Below are positions 1 through 11,967 of a DNA stretch of 64,000 nucleotides, piece by piece. A model generated the notes under the pieces. It was not told the DNA's origin and ran no database searches. It saw only the letters and a list, made by a program, of their open reading frames with translations. Position 1 is the first letter of the stretch; each line of letters starts with the position of its first letter. Source of the stretch: Aquilaria yunnanensis (taxonomy: Eukaryota > Streptophyta > Magnoliopsida > Malvales > Thymelaeaceae); NCBI GenBank assembly GCA_039654915.1, contig CM077597.1:43436001-43500000 (forward strand), in the 5' to 3' direction. The translations under genes were made by a program, and so were the position numbers.

Positions 1-1187
1 CTTATTTAAATGTATGTGTTAGTGCTAGCTTTGCAAGGTTTAGTGAGTCGTTGAGGACACCTCCCCCTTTTAGGTTCACCCAAGCCTTGGCCCATCATGG
101 TGACCTTAGGTATTTTAGGTTTTCAAATCATCATACTCTCCATAAATTAGACCATATTAAGGTCCATTTTTCTTATTAGCTTTTATACACAAAATCATAA
201 GCAAGATAACATAATGTAAAGCTAATTTAAACAAATAAAACTAGTAGCTCCTAGTTGGAGCAAAATCAATACCAAAATATCTCAACCAATGCTCCGTAAA
301 TGGACAACTTGGTTTCCATGGGTAATTCACTACCCAACACCTATTCTCACACTTCCTAGCCCTTTAATACCAATTCATAAGTATTAGAACAACCTTATTG
401 AGCTAATAAGAACCTTGGAACACAAAAATATGGTTGGCAATAAAAGAATCAAAGCACACCTAGCTCTATACTCCCAGTTTTAGCTACACCAAAATTCCAG
501 CCCTAGTTCTCTTGGTGTTTAGCTCATTTACAACTCAAATCAAGTCTTAAAGCTAGGAGAAACATCAAAGAATCATCTCAGCCATGATCCTTGCCATAAA
601 AATTGCATGAACAATACCAGAATTTCAGAAATGATGAAAACCTATCCTCAATGACAAAACTAAACCGTGGATGAGGTCATGAACACCTTCAAACATGTTG
701 AGCACCCTCCATTTGTGATTTGATATGTTTAATGGCTTTCCTTAAGCTACATTGGAGTAGCTATGGAGGTAGAAGGAAGGAAAAGTTGTGGTTTCTAAGG
801 GCTGGAACTAAAGTGATAGTTTATGTAAGATAAATATCGAGATTAATTTGTGCTTTAGGCAATTTGGCTCAAAATTCTCCTATTTTTTCAAACTTCAACC
901 CAAACCATCTATAAGTGCCAAAGTAACCTAAATTCCATCTATTTCACTCAAGGAAAATTTTTGTAACATTTTTAGTATTGAGAAATTACAAAAATACAAT
1001 TTTTTCCCATTTTTCCTAAATGACCGATGTTTTGTAATTTTTAATCCATTGGACCCACTATTACTGAGACTTAGCTTGCAAATAAATTATCTAAAGTGTT
1101 AATTTGTTAAATTAATCCATCACTTGAAAGTTTGAACTTCCTGTAATTACTTCAATAATTAGAGTTATAGCTCCGAGGGCAGTCACA
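1..1187 (-). repeat. G0 3' LTR (partial, Del/Tekay-like gypsy)
   Basis: The right edge reads TGTGACTGCC on the minus strand at 1187 and directly follows a polypurine tract, so this is the start of a 3' LTR of a minus-strand element. It runs left to the window edge, so its end and TSD are not visible. It is AT-rich, has no meaningful reading frame, and I recognise nothing else in it. Placement rests on the polypurine tract and on the adjacent integrase/chromodomain remnant. Confidence 0.65.
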
Positions 1188-1200
1188 TTCTCCCCCCCTT
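1188..1200 (-). promoter_or_regulatory. Polypurine tract of G0
   Basis: On the minus strand this is AAGGGGGGGAGAA, immediately upstream of the TGTGACTG LTR start. It would prime plus-strand DNA synthesis in the replication cycle of the element. Confidence 0.65.
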
Positions 1201-2519
1201 AAGTTATTTAGTCCTCCAAATCCTACTTAAGCTTGGAAAAATCATTAGGATACTGGGCCATTGTATCCTATTTTGTTTCCTAGGTGGCTTCCTCTTTTGT
1301 ATGGTTATACCACATGATCTTAACCGTGGGGACCCATTTTGTTCTCAATTTCTTGACTTGTCTATCCAAGATTTGTATTGGTTTTTCCACTTTGGTCAAG
1401 TCGTCATGAATAGGGATGTTAGGAGTAGTCAATACTTGTCTTAGGTTTATAATGCAATTTTGGAGTTGACTCACATGGAATACATATTGAATGTGAGACA
1501 AGTTAGGTGGTAATGCCAATCTATAAGCCACCTTACCCATTTTCCCCAAGATTTAAAAATGTCCAATATACCTCGGGGCTAGCTTATTTCTTTGCCCAAA
1601 TTTGATCACACATTTCATAGAAGATACTCTCAAGAGCACCTAATCCCCTACACCAAATTCCAATTCTCTTATTCTGACTTTGGCATACTTCTTTTGCCTA
1701 TTACAAGCTGCTTTGATCCTTCCTTTGATCTACTTTATTTTAGCTGTGGTCTTAGCTATATTTCCAAGCCTAACTCAACCCTATTTGTGGAGCTTGCCCA
1801 ATAATGTGGAGTCATGCACGTTCTGCCATAAACGGCTCCATAAGGTGCCATGCCTATTACAGCTTCATAACTATTATTATAGGCAAACTTGACCAATGGA
1901 AAATGCTTATCCGGCTCACCTTTAAAGTCCATGGCACACCCTCTTAGCATGTCCTCTATGGTTTGGATCACCCTCTCTGATTACCCATTTGTTTATGGGT
2001 GATAGGCAATACTGAGGCTCACTGTACTACCCAATGCCCATTGGAAGGTTGTACAAAACTTTGAAACAAACCTAAGGTTTCAATTACATATAACCTGATT
2101 AGGTATACCATGTAACCTAACTATGTGTTTAAGGTATATCCGTACGAGCTTATCCATAGTACAGGTGACTTTCATAGGTATGAAGTGAGTTTATTTTGTT
2201 AACCTATCAATAACCACCCACACTACATCATTACAGGTTCTCGTCCTCAGTAATCCAACTATGAATTCCATAGTAATGGAACCCCATTTTCTTTCAGTTA
2301 TCTATAAGCTCTAAAGAGTTCTAGCTAGTTGATGGTGTTTTGCCTTAAGCATCTGATAGGTGAGGCATTTTGCCAGATGTTGCCTAATGTCTTTCTTTAG
2401 GCCAGGCCACCAGAAATGGGTTTCAAAATCATGTTACATCTTTTTACCACCTAGATGTAACTCAACTTGCTATTATGTGCCTCCTGTCAGATTTGTTCCT
2501 TTAGGTCCTCCATGTCTGG
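1201..2519 (-). pseudogene. G0 integrase and chromodomain remnant
   Basis: Broken C-terminal part of a Ty3/gypsy polyprotein, read right to left. About 2340-2460 gives the zinc-binding N-terminal part of integrase (WWPGLKKDIRQHLAKC-like). About 1756-1971 gives the core end, with KFAYNNSYEAVIGMAPYGAV. About 1280-1549 gives the GPY/F-type tail (KVAYRLALPPNLSHI) followed by a chromodomain (ILDRQVKKLRTKWVPTVKI). Several stops and frameshifts separate these blocks, so nothing functional is encoded. The chromodomain places G0 among chromoviruses, most like Del/Tekay. The RNase H that should precede it lies at 11551-11967, separated by the C1 insertion. Confidence 0.8.
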
Positions 2520-3820
2520 CACTATTGAGTTGAATCACAAAACTTGAACAGTTGATGTGTCCAAGTCTCTATGGTATCCACACGAACCTCTCAAGATCAC
2601 CACGCCTCCACGACATCCCTGTAGATTTGTTCCTCTTGTGTTCGTAGTGCTAGCTTACGTCCTCCAAGGAATGGCAAGAGAAGAGTACAACTGGAAGTTT
2701 CAGAACTCTTTTGATTTCATCCTTCGGGAAGCTAGGGCAAGAGCTATGAATTTCTCACTATATAATGTATTTTTAGTGAGACTCAACTCTCAAGCCTAAT
2801 GGGTTTCAAAGCCCTAATCCAATTACGTGTTAATTTTGGGCCTAATAATGGCTCAACCTTTGGGCCAATCTCTAATACAAAATTATCATGAATCCAAGAT
2901 GAAACAATTTGGTCCATGCACTCAAATAATCTAATTGGCTTTGTGTGTGAGCCAATAGTCTCCTATCACATAGACAATGATCATAAATCGTATTTATGAT
3001 CATAAACAATGAGTGTCATCTAGCAACACATCATTGCTACCCAAGTGACCAGGTTTTTGGTGCTTCGACTAAACCTTTATGATCACTATCTGTATATGTA
3101 ATTGTCCCTTTGTCCAAGGTATCAATACTAAGCACGAGACATGGGATGTGTCACTATAGGCCGATCTATGGTTTCTTGATTATCGAGTAGACTAACTTAA
3201 AATGATGACATTGATATCATATATCAACTCATCCGAGCATGGCCATACATTTTCTTAGTCTCACTCTATCAACGGGCCCAAAGATATCACTCGTGTTAAA
3301 TAGAAGGGACAAATCCCATACTGATCATACAAAACCCTCCACATGATATGTGACATACCCAATGACCTTCTTCAAGTTCGCTCAGTTACGTGCAACAAAG
3401 GGAAGTATCAAAGTATGTGACTCACATGTAGGGAACCTTGATGACCTTAGGTCAAAGCACTACATATAGATGATCACTATGAGAATCACTTATGACACTC
3501 ATATGATGATCCATGTAGCATTCTCATGGTGGGTCGGTCCAGTCCACAAATTCTCCAACTTGTACCCATAAGTAGATTACGTATCTTATATTAGTCTCCA
3601 CATATGCTAGTCTTTATGTATTATTGCAACTTGCTCCATGATAATACTAGACTAGGGACATTTAAGAATATCATTATTCTAGGGTTATAATTATGTTTAT
3701 TACGTTATGTAAAAACAAAACAACAAACATAATTACTGGATTAATGCCTCAATAAAATATCATGCCTTAATGTGAAAAATACAATCATCTCATGATTGGC
3801 TTTTGGGCACAACACTAACA
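2520..3820 (-). repeat. C1 3' LTR, truncated
   Basis: Starts on the minus strand with TGTTAGTGTTGTG at 3820 and is homologous to 10195-11550, S1 (3961-5354) and S2 (33393-34804). Compared with these it lacks about 125 bp at its outer (left) end, where it joins G0 integrase at about 2520 (plus or minus 10). The deletion removed the terminal CA and the left TSD. Confidence 0.85.
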
Positions 3821-3835
3821 GTCTCCGTCTTGCAC
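3821..3835 (-). promoter_or_regulatory. Polypurine tract of C1
   Basis: Reads GTGCAAGACGGAGAC on the minus strand directly before the TGTTAG start of the 3' LTR. It resembles the AAGTGGGAGA-type tract usual in plant copia elements, with substitutions. Confidence 0.6.
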
Positions 3836-3960
3836 TAAAGCCAATCATCCATGTATCTAATACCGATAGACCTTGAATGGCTATCATGCTTCTATTGTGT
3901 AAGGGGTTTTGTTAACGGATCAGCAATGTTGCTATCTGTCAAAGTCCTGTATATCCTCAC

Positions 3961-5354
3961 TGTTAGTGTTGTGCATGATTGTATTTTTGCACATTGAGTC
4001 ATGATATTTTCAGGCATTAATCCAGCAATTATGTTTACAGTTTTGTTTTTATGTAATGTAATAAACATAATTGTAACCCTAGAATAACGATATTCTCAAA
4101 TGTCCCTAGTCTAGTATTATTATGGAGCGGGTTGCAATAATACATAACGACTAGCATATATGGAGACTAATATGAGATATGTAGTCTATATATGGGTAAA
4201 AGTTGGAGAACTTATGTACTAAACCAACCCACCATGAGAACACTACATGGATCGTTATATGAGTGTCATAAGTGATTCTCATAGTGATCATGGTATATGT
4301 AGTCCTTTGACCTAAGGTCATCAAGGTTCCCTACATGTGAGTCACATACTTTGATACTTTCCTTTGTTGCTTGTAACTGAGTGAACTTGAAAGGGGCCAT
4401 TGGGTATGTCACATATCATGCGGAGGGATTTGTATGATCAAGATGGGATTTGTCCCTCCTATGTAATGAGAGTGATATCTTCGGGCCCCTTGATAAAGTA
4501 AGACTTAGAAAAATGCCTGGCCATGCTCGGATGAGTTCATATATGATATCAATGTCATTAGTTTAAGTTGGCCTACTCGGTTATCTGGAAACCAAGGATT
4601 GGGCTATACGAGAGTGAAACATTTCATGTCTCGTTCTTAGTCTTGATAACTTGGACAAAGGGACAATGGCATATATCGGTAACGATCATAAAGGTTTAGT
4701 CAAATCACCGACAATCTTGTCACTTGGGTAGCAGTAATGTGTTACTAGACACTACTCATTGCTTATGATCATAAATGTGATTTATGATCATTGCCAATGT
4801 GGTAAGAGCCTATTGGGTCATACACATAGAGCCATTTGGATTATTAGAGTGCATGGGCTAATTATTTGGGTTATGGTTTCACAATAATTTTGAATTAATA
4901 ATGGGCACAAAAGTTGAGCCATTATTAAGCCCAAAATTGAAGCCTAATTGGATTAGGGCTTTGGAACCCATTAGGCATGGTAGCTGAGTCTCACTATAAA
5001 TACAACTTTTAGTGAGAAATTCGTAGCTTCTTGCCCTAGCCTCCCAAAAGGACATCTGCACTCTTCACTTGCAATTCATTGGAGGATGCATGCTAGCACT
5101 GCGAGTGCAAGAGAATTGCATCTACCGGGACGCAGTGGAAGCATGGTTATCCCGAGAGGCTCGTGTCGATACCAAAGAGAGCTTGAACACGTCAACTATT
5201 TAGGTTTTGTGATTCGACTCTACAGTTGAGTGAGAGAACTCAACAAAAAATTTGGTATGAAAATTTTTGAACACCCGGTTTACCCCATTTCACTTGCATC
5301 CTGAAGGGTTTTGGTTAAATTCTATTGCGCTTGTTTGGCTCCTGAAACCCAACA
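3961..5354 (+). repeat. S1, solo LTR of the C1 copia family
   Basis: A complete 1394-bp LTR, TGTTAGTG to CCCAACA, flanked by the perfect 5-bp duplication CTCAC (3956-3960 and 5355-5359). No internal region is present, so it is a solo LTR left by recombination between the two LTRs of an insertion. It lies in opposite orientation inside the RNase H part of C1 and belongs to the same LTR family as C1. A TATA-like TATAAATA is at 4995-5002. Confidence 0.93.
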
Positions 5355-5359
5355 CTCAC

Positions 5360-6441
5360 ATCGTCCCTTTTGATGACCTCCCTGTTGAGATGATAGCGTC
5401 AGACTTTGTGTTTAGATTGCTGGTGAGATCGAGGTTCCTTAGCCTATGTGGTTGCTCCATTGTTGTCAAAATAGAGCTCTATCAGGCCAACAATGCTTTG
5501 AACCACTACAAGTTCTATGGTGAACTTTTTGATCCAAATTGCCTCATTCACAGCATCAGAGGGGGCAATGTACTCAGATTCTGTTGTAGAGTCGGCTACT
5601 GTTTGTTGATTTGAACTCTTCTAGCTCACAGCACCACCACTAATGCAAAACACATAACTGGATTGTGATATGAAAATCACCCTTATCAGATTGGAAGTTA
5701 GCATCAGTGTAACCCCTTACAACGAGCTCAACTTCACCTCCAAAGACCAAGAATGCATCATTAGTCCTTCATAAGTACTTAAGGATGTTCTTAGTAGCTG
5801 TCCAATGACATTCACCAGGGTTTGATCAGTACTTGTTCATCATGCTCAAGGTATATGAGACAGCGGGTTGAGTACATATCTTAGCATACTTGATAGATCC
5901 AATTACCAAGGCATATGGAATCTTACTCATGTGCTATCTCTACTGAGGTGTACTTGGATACTGAGATCTAGAAAGAGTTATACCATGTGACATGGGAAAG
6001 AATCCTTTATTGGAGTCTTGCGCGCTAGACCTACTTAGCACCTTGTCAATGTATGTACTTTGACTTAGGCCGAGCAATTTTCTAGATCTATCTCTATAGA
6101 CCTTAATGCCTAACACATAGGCTGCTTCACGCAAGTCTTTCATAAAGAAACATTTCTTTACCCAAGTCTTTACAGATTGCAGCTGGATTTAAGCATAGCA
6201 ACTGGTGAAAAAGTTTAATCATAGTCAATGCCATGAATTTGCTTGAACCTTTTGGAACCAATCGTCCCTTAAAGGTAATCACATTACCATCCAGGTTAGT
6301 TTTCTTCTTGAAAACCCATTTGTACCCTATAGGTTTAACCAGTTCAAGTGGATTGACCAAAGTCCATACTTGGTTAACATACATGGATTCCATCTTGGAC
6401 ATCATGGACTCTAGCCACTTCTCAGTGTGAGGCCCCAACAT
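5360..6441 (-). pseudogene. C1 reverse transcriptase and RNase H remnant
   Basis: Copia RT begins at 6441 with KPIGYKWVFKKKTNLDGNV and is interrupted soon after. A second piece at 5940-6143 (EAAYVLGIKVYRDRSRKLLG) is the RT thumb. The RNase H stretch continues to the S1 insertion at 5354 and, beyond S1, from 3955 down to about 3836. Frames are broken by many stops, and the block with the catalytic YVDD box is missing, because the sequence jumps from the fingers region to the thumb. It cannot make active enzyme. Confidence 0.8.
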
Positions 6442-7360
6442 AGCTTGTTGGTAGGTTATGGGGTCATCCTAATCCATGAGTATCACATCACTAGTCTGAG
6501 TCACAAGAAATCCAAATCTCAAGGGCTTATGCCGAATCTTTCCAGACGTATGTGGGCTCTGTGCTACAGGAGCAAACTCCTAAATCACATCTTGTGGTGT
6601 CTATTCAGGTTCCATTTTAGGCTCGATGTCCCTTTATTGTTATCGAATTTCTTCAAGTTTTACTTTCCTCCCGTTGGTTCCTTTAGAGACAAACTCTTTC
6701 TCTAGAAAGACACCAGTTCGAGCAACAAACACTTTTTGCTCTGAAGGAATGTAGAAATAGCAACCCTTTGTTTCTTTAGGATAGCCTGCAAAGAGGCATT
6801 TCTAAGATTTATGCCCTAGCTTATCAGAGTATTGACATTTCACATAAGTGTCACAGCCCCAAATCCTCATAAAAGACAGACTAGGATGCCTCCCACCCCA
6901 TATCTCATATGGTGTCTTTTGAACCGATTTAGATGGAAGTCGGTTTAGTGTAAAAGTGGCTATCTTTAGAGCATGTCACCAAAAGGAGCTTGAAAGGTCA
7001 GTTTGATTCATCGTAGATTGAACCATGTCTAATAGAGTTTAATTTATCCTTTTGGATACACCATTCCATTGAGGTGTACTGGGTGGAGTGAGTTATGATA
7101 CTATACCACTCCTTTAGATAGTCAACAAATTCTCATTCCAAGTATTCTCTAGCTTGCTCTAATCAAACTTCTTTAATACTCTTTCTAGGTTGATTCTATA
7201 ATTGATTCTTGAATTCTTTGCATCTTTCAAAAGATTCTAACCTGTGTCTCATGAGATACACTTAGCCATATCTACTAAATTCATCAGTAAAGGTAATGAA
7301 GTATTGGAAACCTCCTCTAGCATGTGTAGACATAGGGCTACATACATCACTATGTATGAG
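6442..7360 (-). pseudogene. C1 integrase remnant
   Basis: Conceptual minus-strand reading across stops shows the copia integrase C-terminal half: a stretch like ENGVSKR (about 7050-7080), then NRLPSKSVQKTPYEIWGGRHPSL (about 6880-6960, split here by position only), then the G-C-Y-F block near 6780. The catalytic core upstream (about 7100-7360) is too damaged for me to place all three acidic residues. It lies between the GAG-pre-integrase block and the RT, as expected for copia. Confidence 0.7.
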
Positions 7361-7363
7361 TCC

Positions 7364-8779
7364 TTATAAGTCATTAGCCCTTTCACTTTGTCCAGTGAAA
7401 GGAGTTTTGTTCATCTTGCCCAATAAACATGATTCACATGTCTTATATGATTCAAAATCAAATGAGTCAAAGAGTCCATCTTTATGGAGCTTGGATATAT
7501 GGGTCTTATTTATGTGGCTCAGATGATAGTGCCAAAGATAGGTCAGGTTGGAATCATTCAATCTAACCTTTTTGGTATTCACATTATATATTGGAATTTT
7601 GAGTTCTAGAACATACAAACCATTGCTAAGTTGAGCACTAGCATAAAATATTTCATTCAAATAACTAGAACAACAATTCTTGTCAAAACAAGAAATAGAA
7701 ATCAAATTTCTACTAATAGAAGGCACAAAGTAGTAGTTGTCTTATTATAAAACTAATGCACTATGTAAAGTGATAACATAAGTCCCTACGGCTAAGGTAG
7801 CAACCCTTGCTCCATTTCCAACACGTACGTCCACTTCACCTCAAGCCAATCTTCTACTACTATGTAGTTCCTACACATTTGCACAAATGTGAGATCCACA
7901 TCCAGTATCAAATGCCGAAGATGAGGAAGTAGAAAAACTAGCCTCTATAACAAAAATAATTGAAGTGGAAGTTTTACTTCCCTTCTCCTTAGCAAGTTCT
8001 TCAAGATAGACATTGAAGTTGTGCTTCCAATGTCTAGGTTGCTTACAATGAAAGCGCTCCCCTTCCTTAGTGACACCACCAGATGGTTTTACTACAGCTG
8101 AAGAAGAATTAGTGTTGGACTTTCCTTTAGCTTTACCCTTCTTTTTATTGGATTTTCCCTTTCTTTTGCCCTTTTGTACCATCATAATGCACATAGCCTT
8201 CTTAAGGTTTTGCTCAGTAGTTCTCAACTTGTCAAGGTCATTCATGTTATAGTTCATGACAAACTGACTGTAGCTTTCTGGCAACGATAGTAGGACTACA
8301 TCAACAGCCAACTCTTTTTTGAAGAGCAAATCCCAAACTCTCAAGATTTTCAATGTACCTAACCATCTTGAGCACATGAGAACCCATGGGACTTCCCTCG
8401 GACATTTTCACTAAAACAATGCCTTAGAGATCTCAAACCTCTCATGCCTACCTTGCTCTTAGAATAGGATTTTGAGATGTTTGATCATATCATATGCCCC
8501 CATGTTCTCATGTTGCTTCTGAAGCTCAAATTCCATGTTTATCAGCATGAGGCAAGCAACATCCAAAGCATCATTAGAATGCTTCTTGTGAGTATTCCTT
8601 TCAGCCCTTGGAGCATTGGCAGCAAGCTCATTCGAAATGGGTTGGTTTAGAGCATAAGCCTTTCTCTCTTACTTGAGGACTATCCTCAAATTTTGGTACC
8701 ATTTGAGAAAGTTGGTCTCATTTAGTTTTTCCCTCTCAAGGATCAATCGCAATGAGAGTGTCGATGTGTTTTGTGCCAT
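7364..8779 (-). pseudogene. C1 gag, protease and GAG-pre-integrase remnant
   Basis: The ATG at 8777-8779 starts a reading MAQNTSTLSLRLILEREKLN, typical of copia gag, which meets a stop about 36 codons in. The stretch 7871-8377 stays open and shows a basic KGKRKGKSNKKKGK segment, a degenerate zinc knuckle (FHCKQPRHWKHNF, last Cys lost) and the protease site FDTGCGSHIC. The stretch 7364-7726 is a GAG-pre-integrase domain (HYHLSHINKTHISKL then CESCLLGKM). Frames differ between the blocks, so it is a pseudogene. Confidence 0.85.
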
Positions 8780-10194
8780 GGTAATCTACAACAGTAAATA
8801 TGCAATGTAAGAGTCATGCATTTTAATTCATTTCATAAAAACTTTTATTAAATGGTACTCTCACTATTTTACCGAAAATAATAACACTCGATATTATTTT
8901 GAAACACCTCAGTGCTAAGGTCTTCTAGTGCACCAAGATCCATATTTCATTACAGCCTGAGTCAGCTTTGGCTTTTCTCTCAAGTTACAGTTATTTAGGT
9001 AGGCAACTTTTTGCCAATCGCATCTTATGCAACTCTTAGGTAGCTGGGTGAACAACACTTGTCCAAGCTCATCTGATGAACTTATGCCCAACCCTATGCC
9101 TCTAAGTCCCTAATCCTATTAGGATGACTTAGTTAAGTCAAACCCAAAGTTAGCAATTTGGATATCAATTTTATCCATTCGCATCTTACTAAGACGAATG
9201 TAGGTGCTTTACTTTAGCAAACCCACCCAATGTTGGTCAAAGTCTTGACGAGTGCTAACATTTGGAAGGCATCACATTTAATTACTTAATATTTTGTTTG
9301 AGGGATTTTTCCTTTTGATCGTACAAATTATTATCTCCAGTTGTCTTATACATGCATCACATACAAATATAAAACATGCATCTTATGCTAAAGCCAAAAT
9401 AAAGATGACATGGTTATAGCCCAAACGGTGCGATATTCTCAAGCTAATAAGAATATCATAAAAGCTTAAGAAAAGAAAAGGTCTTCACAAGCTCCTTCTT
9501 CTTCCTCCTTGGTTGTCTCTTTGTAGTCACCTTCTTGTAAACACCAACTCGAACGATCCCAAAATGTACAATTAGATCAATAATAGAAACCTTGAGTTAC
9601 ATTCGAGGGGTGTAAGCTGAGATGAGAATGTACAATGAGAGCAACAAGAAATGGCACGACTCGCAGGCCGTATTTACAAGTACAACCAACAAGGGCTATA
9701 ATGATGAACCATGCTTCAACCACCAATCAGCATATCATGCCAAATCGCATTCAACAAAAATGCATGCCAAGTAACATGCATTTATTAATCAGTTTTATTA
9801 ATATAGCACTTCACATATGGTGGTCCCGCTGGCCGATCAGCACCCTAGATCTATTATTTCGAGTAACTAAGCACCCAAGACCACCTCCATTCGAGCCACC
9901 AAAAGTTCTCTACTCAAGGTGCTCGAACAACACTAATCCATCCCTGCTAGGGTTTCAGAACTATTGCAGCAATTCTAATTGAGATAGCTATCTCATACCA
10001 ATCAATCTAGGGTTAATCTCATTAACCAATTTGTGCCATTTCTTCATATATCTCATATATTCATTACGAGCTCCGGTTTTATGCATCATGAATCAATTTA
10101 ATCAATCATGATAAAAAACAACTGAACACACAATATATCATGTGATTTGACACTCAATCCCAATTTAGAGTTTCACCAGTAGCTCTAATACCAC
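8780..10194 (-). other. C1 leader region and primer-binding site
   Basis: About 1.4 kb between the C1 5' LTR and its gag start. I see no coding frame. The primer-binding site TGGTATTAGAGC (minus strand, 10182-10193) sits 1 nt from the LTR and differs by one base from the usual TGGTATCAGAGC that pairs with initiator Met tRNA. The rest is noncoding and I see nothing else in it. Confidence 0.75.
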
Positions 10195-11550
10195 TATAGG
10201 GTTTCGGGAGCCAAGCAAGCACAACGGAATATAACCAAAACCCTATAGGATAGAAGTGAAATGGGGAAAATCAGGTGCTCAAAATTTTATACCTAGTTCA
10301 GTTGAGATCTTTAACCCAACTGTTGAGTCGAATCACAAAAATTGAACAATTGACGAGTTCAAGCTCTCTATGGTATCCACACGAGCCTCTTGGGATCACC
10401 ATGCCTCCACCGTGTCCCGGTAGATGTGTTCCTTTTGGACTTGCAATGCTAGCCTGTGTCCTCTAAGGAATGGCAAGAGAAGAGTGCGACTGGAACTTTC
10501 AAAATTCTAATTTCGGCCTTCAGGAGGTTGTGGCAAGAGCTGTCAATTTCTCACTATATGATGTATTTATATTGGGACTCAACTCCCAGGCCTAATGGGT
10601 TTCAAAGCTATAACCCAATTAGGTTTTAATTTCAGGCCTATTGATGGATTAACCTTTGCGCCAATCATTAGTATGAAATTATCATGAAACCAAGATGAAA
10701 CAATTTAGCCCATGCACTCAAATAATCCAATTGGCTCTATGTTTGTGACCCAATAGGCTTCTATCACATTGGCAATGATCATAAATCACATTTATGATAA
10801 ACAACAATGAGCGGTGTCTAGCAACACATCATTGCTACCCAAGTGATAAGATTGTCAATGATTCGACTAAACCTTTACTATCATTATCTGTATATATCAC
10901 TGTCCCTTTGTCCAAGATATCAAGGCCAAGTTTGAGACATGGAATGTGTCACTCTCGTATAGCTTGATTTATGGTTTATTGATTATCAAGTAGACTAACT
11001 TAAACTGATGACATTGATATCATCTATCAACTCATCCAATCATGGCCATGCATTTTCTTAGCCTCACTCTATCAAGGCGCCCAAAGATATCACGCTCGTT
11101 ACATAAGAGGGACAAATCCTAACTTGATCATACAAAACCCTCCGCATGATATGTGACATACCCAATGACCTCCTTAAACTTCATTCAGTTACAAGTAACA
11201 AAGGGAAGTATCAACATATGTGACTAACATGTAGGGAACCTTGATGACCTTAGGTCAATGGACTACATATACATGATCACTATGAGAGTCACTTATGACA
11301 CTCATATGTAGACTACATATGTTATATGAGTTTTCACATATGCTAGTCTTTATATATTATTGCAACCCACTCAATGATAATACTAGACTAGGGACATTTA
11401 AGAATATTATTATTCTAGTGTTATAATTATGTTTGTTATCAGAAACAAAAGAACAAACATAGTTACTGGATTAATGCCTTACTAAAATATCATGCCTCAG
11501 TGTGCACAATACAATCATATCATGATTGGGTTTTGGGCACAACATTAACA
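10195..11550 (-). repeat. C1 5' LTR
   Basis: A 1356-bp LTR starting TGTTAATGTTGTG on the minus strand at 11550. The inner end at 10195 has decayed from CCAACA to CCTATA but is fixed by the adjacent primer-binding site. Homologous over its length to S1 and S2 and to the truncated 3' LTR. The outer flank AGAAC is the presumed TSD. Confidence 0.88.
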
Positions 11551-11967
11551 AGAACAACACTAGTGTACCATTTGCTCAGTGCATCAACCACTACACTATG
11601 TTTCCCTGCACAGTGCTCAATGCTGCAGTCAAAGTCCTTTATATAGTTAACCGACCTTCTTTGCCTTATGTTCAATACCTTTTGCGTAAATAGATATTTG
11701 AGGCTCTTGTGGTCAGTATATTTCTTAAAGGATATGCCCAATAAGTAATGTCTCCATGACTTGAGGTGAAAAACTACTGTAGCCAGTTCCAAGTCATGCA
11801 CTGGATAATTCAACTCATTGGGTCTTAGTTGCCTAGACCCATATGCAACGACTTCATGATTCTGTTTCAACACACATCCAAGTCCTATCCCAGATGCATT
11901 AGTAAAGATTTTATCTATGTTAGGTAAAATAAGAATAAGTGCTTGCATCAACTTTTGCTTTAGCTCT
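11551..11967 (-). pseudogene. G0 RNase H remnant
   Basis: A gypsy-type RNase H stretch. It includes [15 protein letters not shown] (the first catalytic Asp is replaced by Asn in this motif, normally TDASG), [16 protein letters not shown] and [11 protein letters not shown], then the conserved DALSK tail. It is cut by the C1 LTR at 11550 and by the S3 TSD at 11963. The integrase that should follow lies beyond C1 at 1201-2519. Confidence 0.85.

Larger units (their letters stand above)
2520..11550 (-). mobile_element. C1, decayed Ty1/copia element (minus strand)
   Basis: A nearly full-length copia element in G0, between the RNase H and integrase of its host. Order in its own direction: 5' LTR (10195-11550), primer-binding site, gag, protease, GAG-pre-integrase, integrase, RT, RNase H, polypurine tract, 3' LTR. 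The right flank AGAAC (11551-11555) would be the TSD, but the matching left flank is gone because the 3' LTR lacks about its last 125 bp. The internal region is broken by many stops and by solo LTR S1. The LTR pair is clearly diverged, so this is an old insertion. Confidence 0.85.

Noticed and set aside
5267..5614. 115-codon plus-strand frame
   Set aside because: It crosses the S1 LTR end into antisense C1 sequence, so it is accidental.
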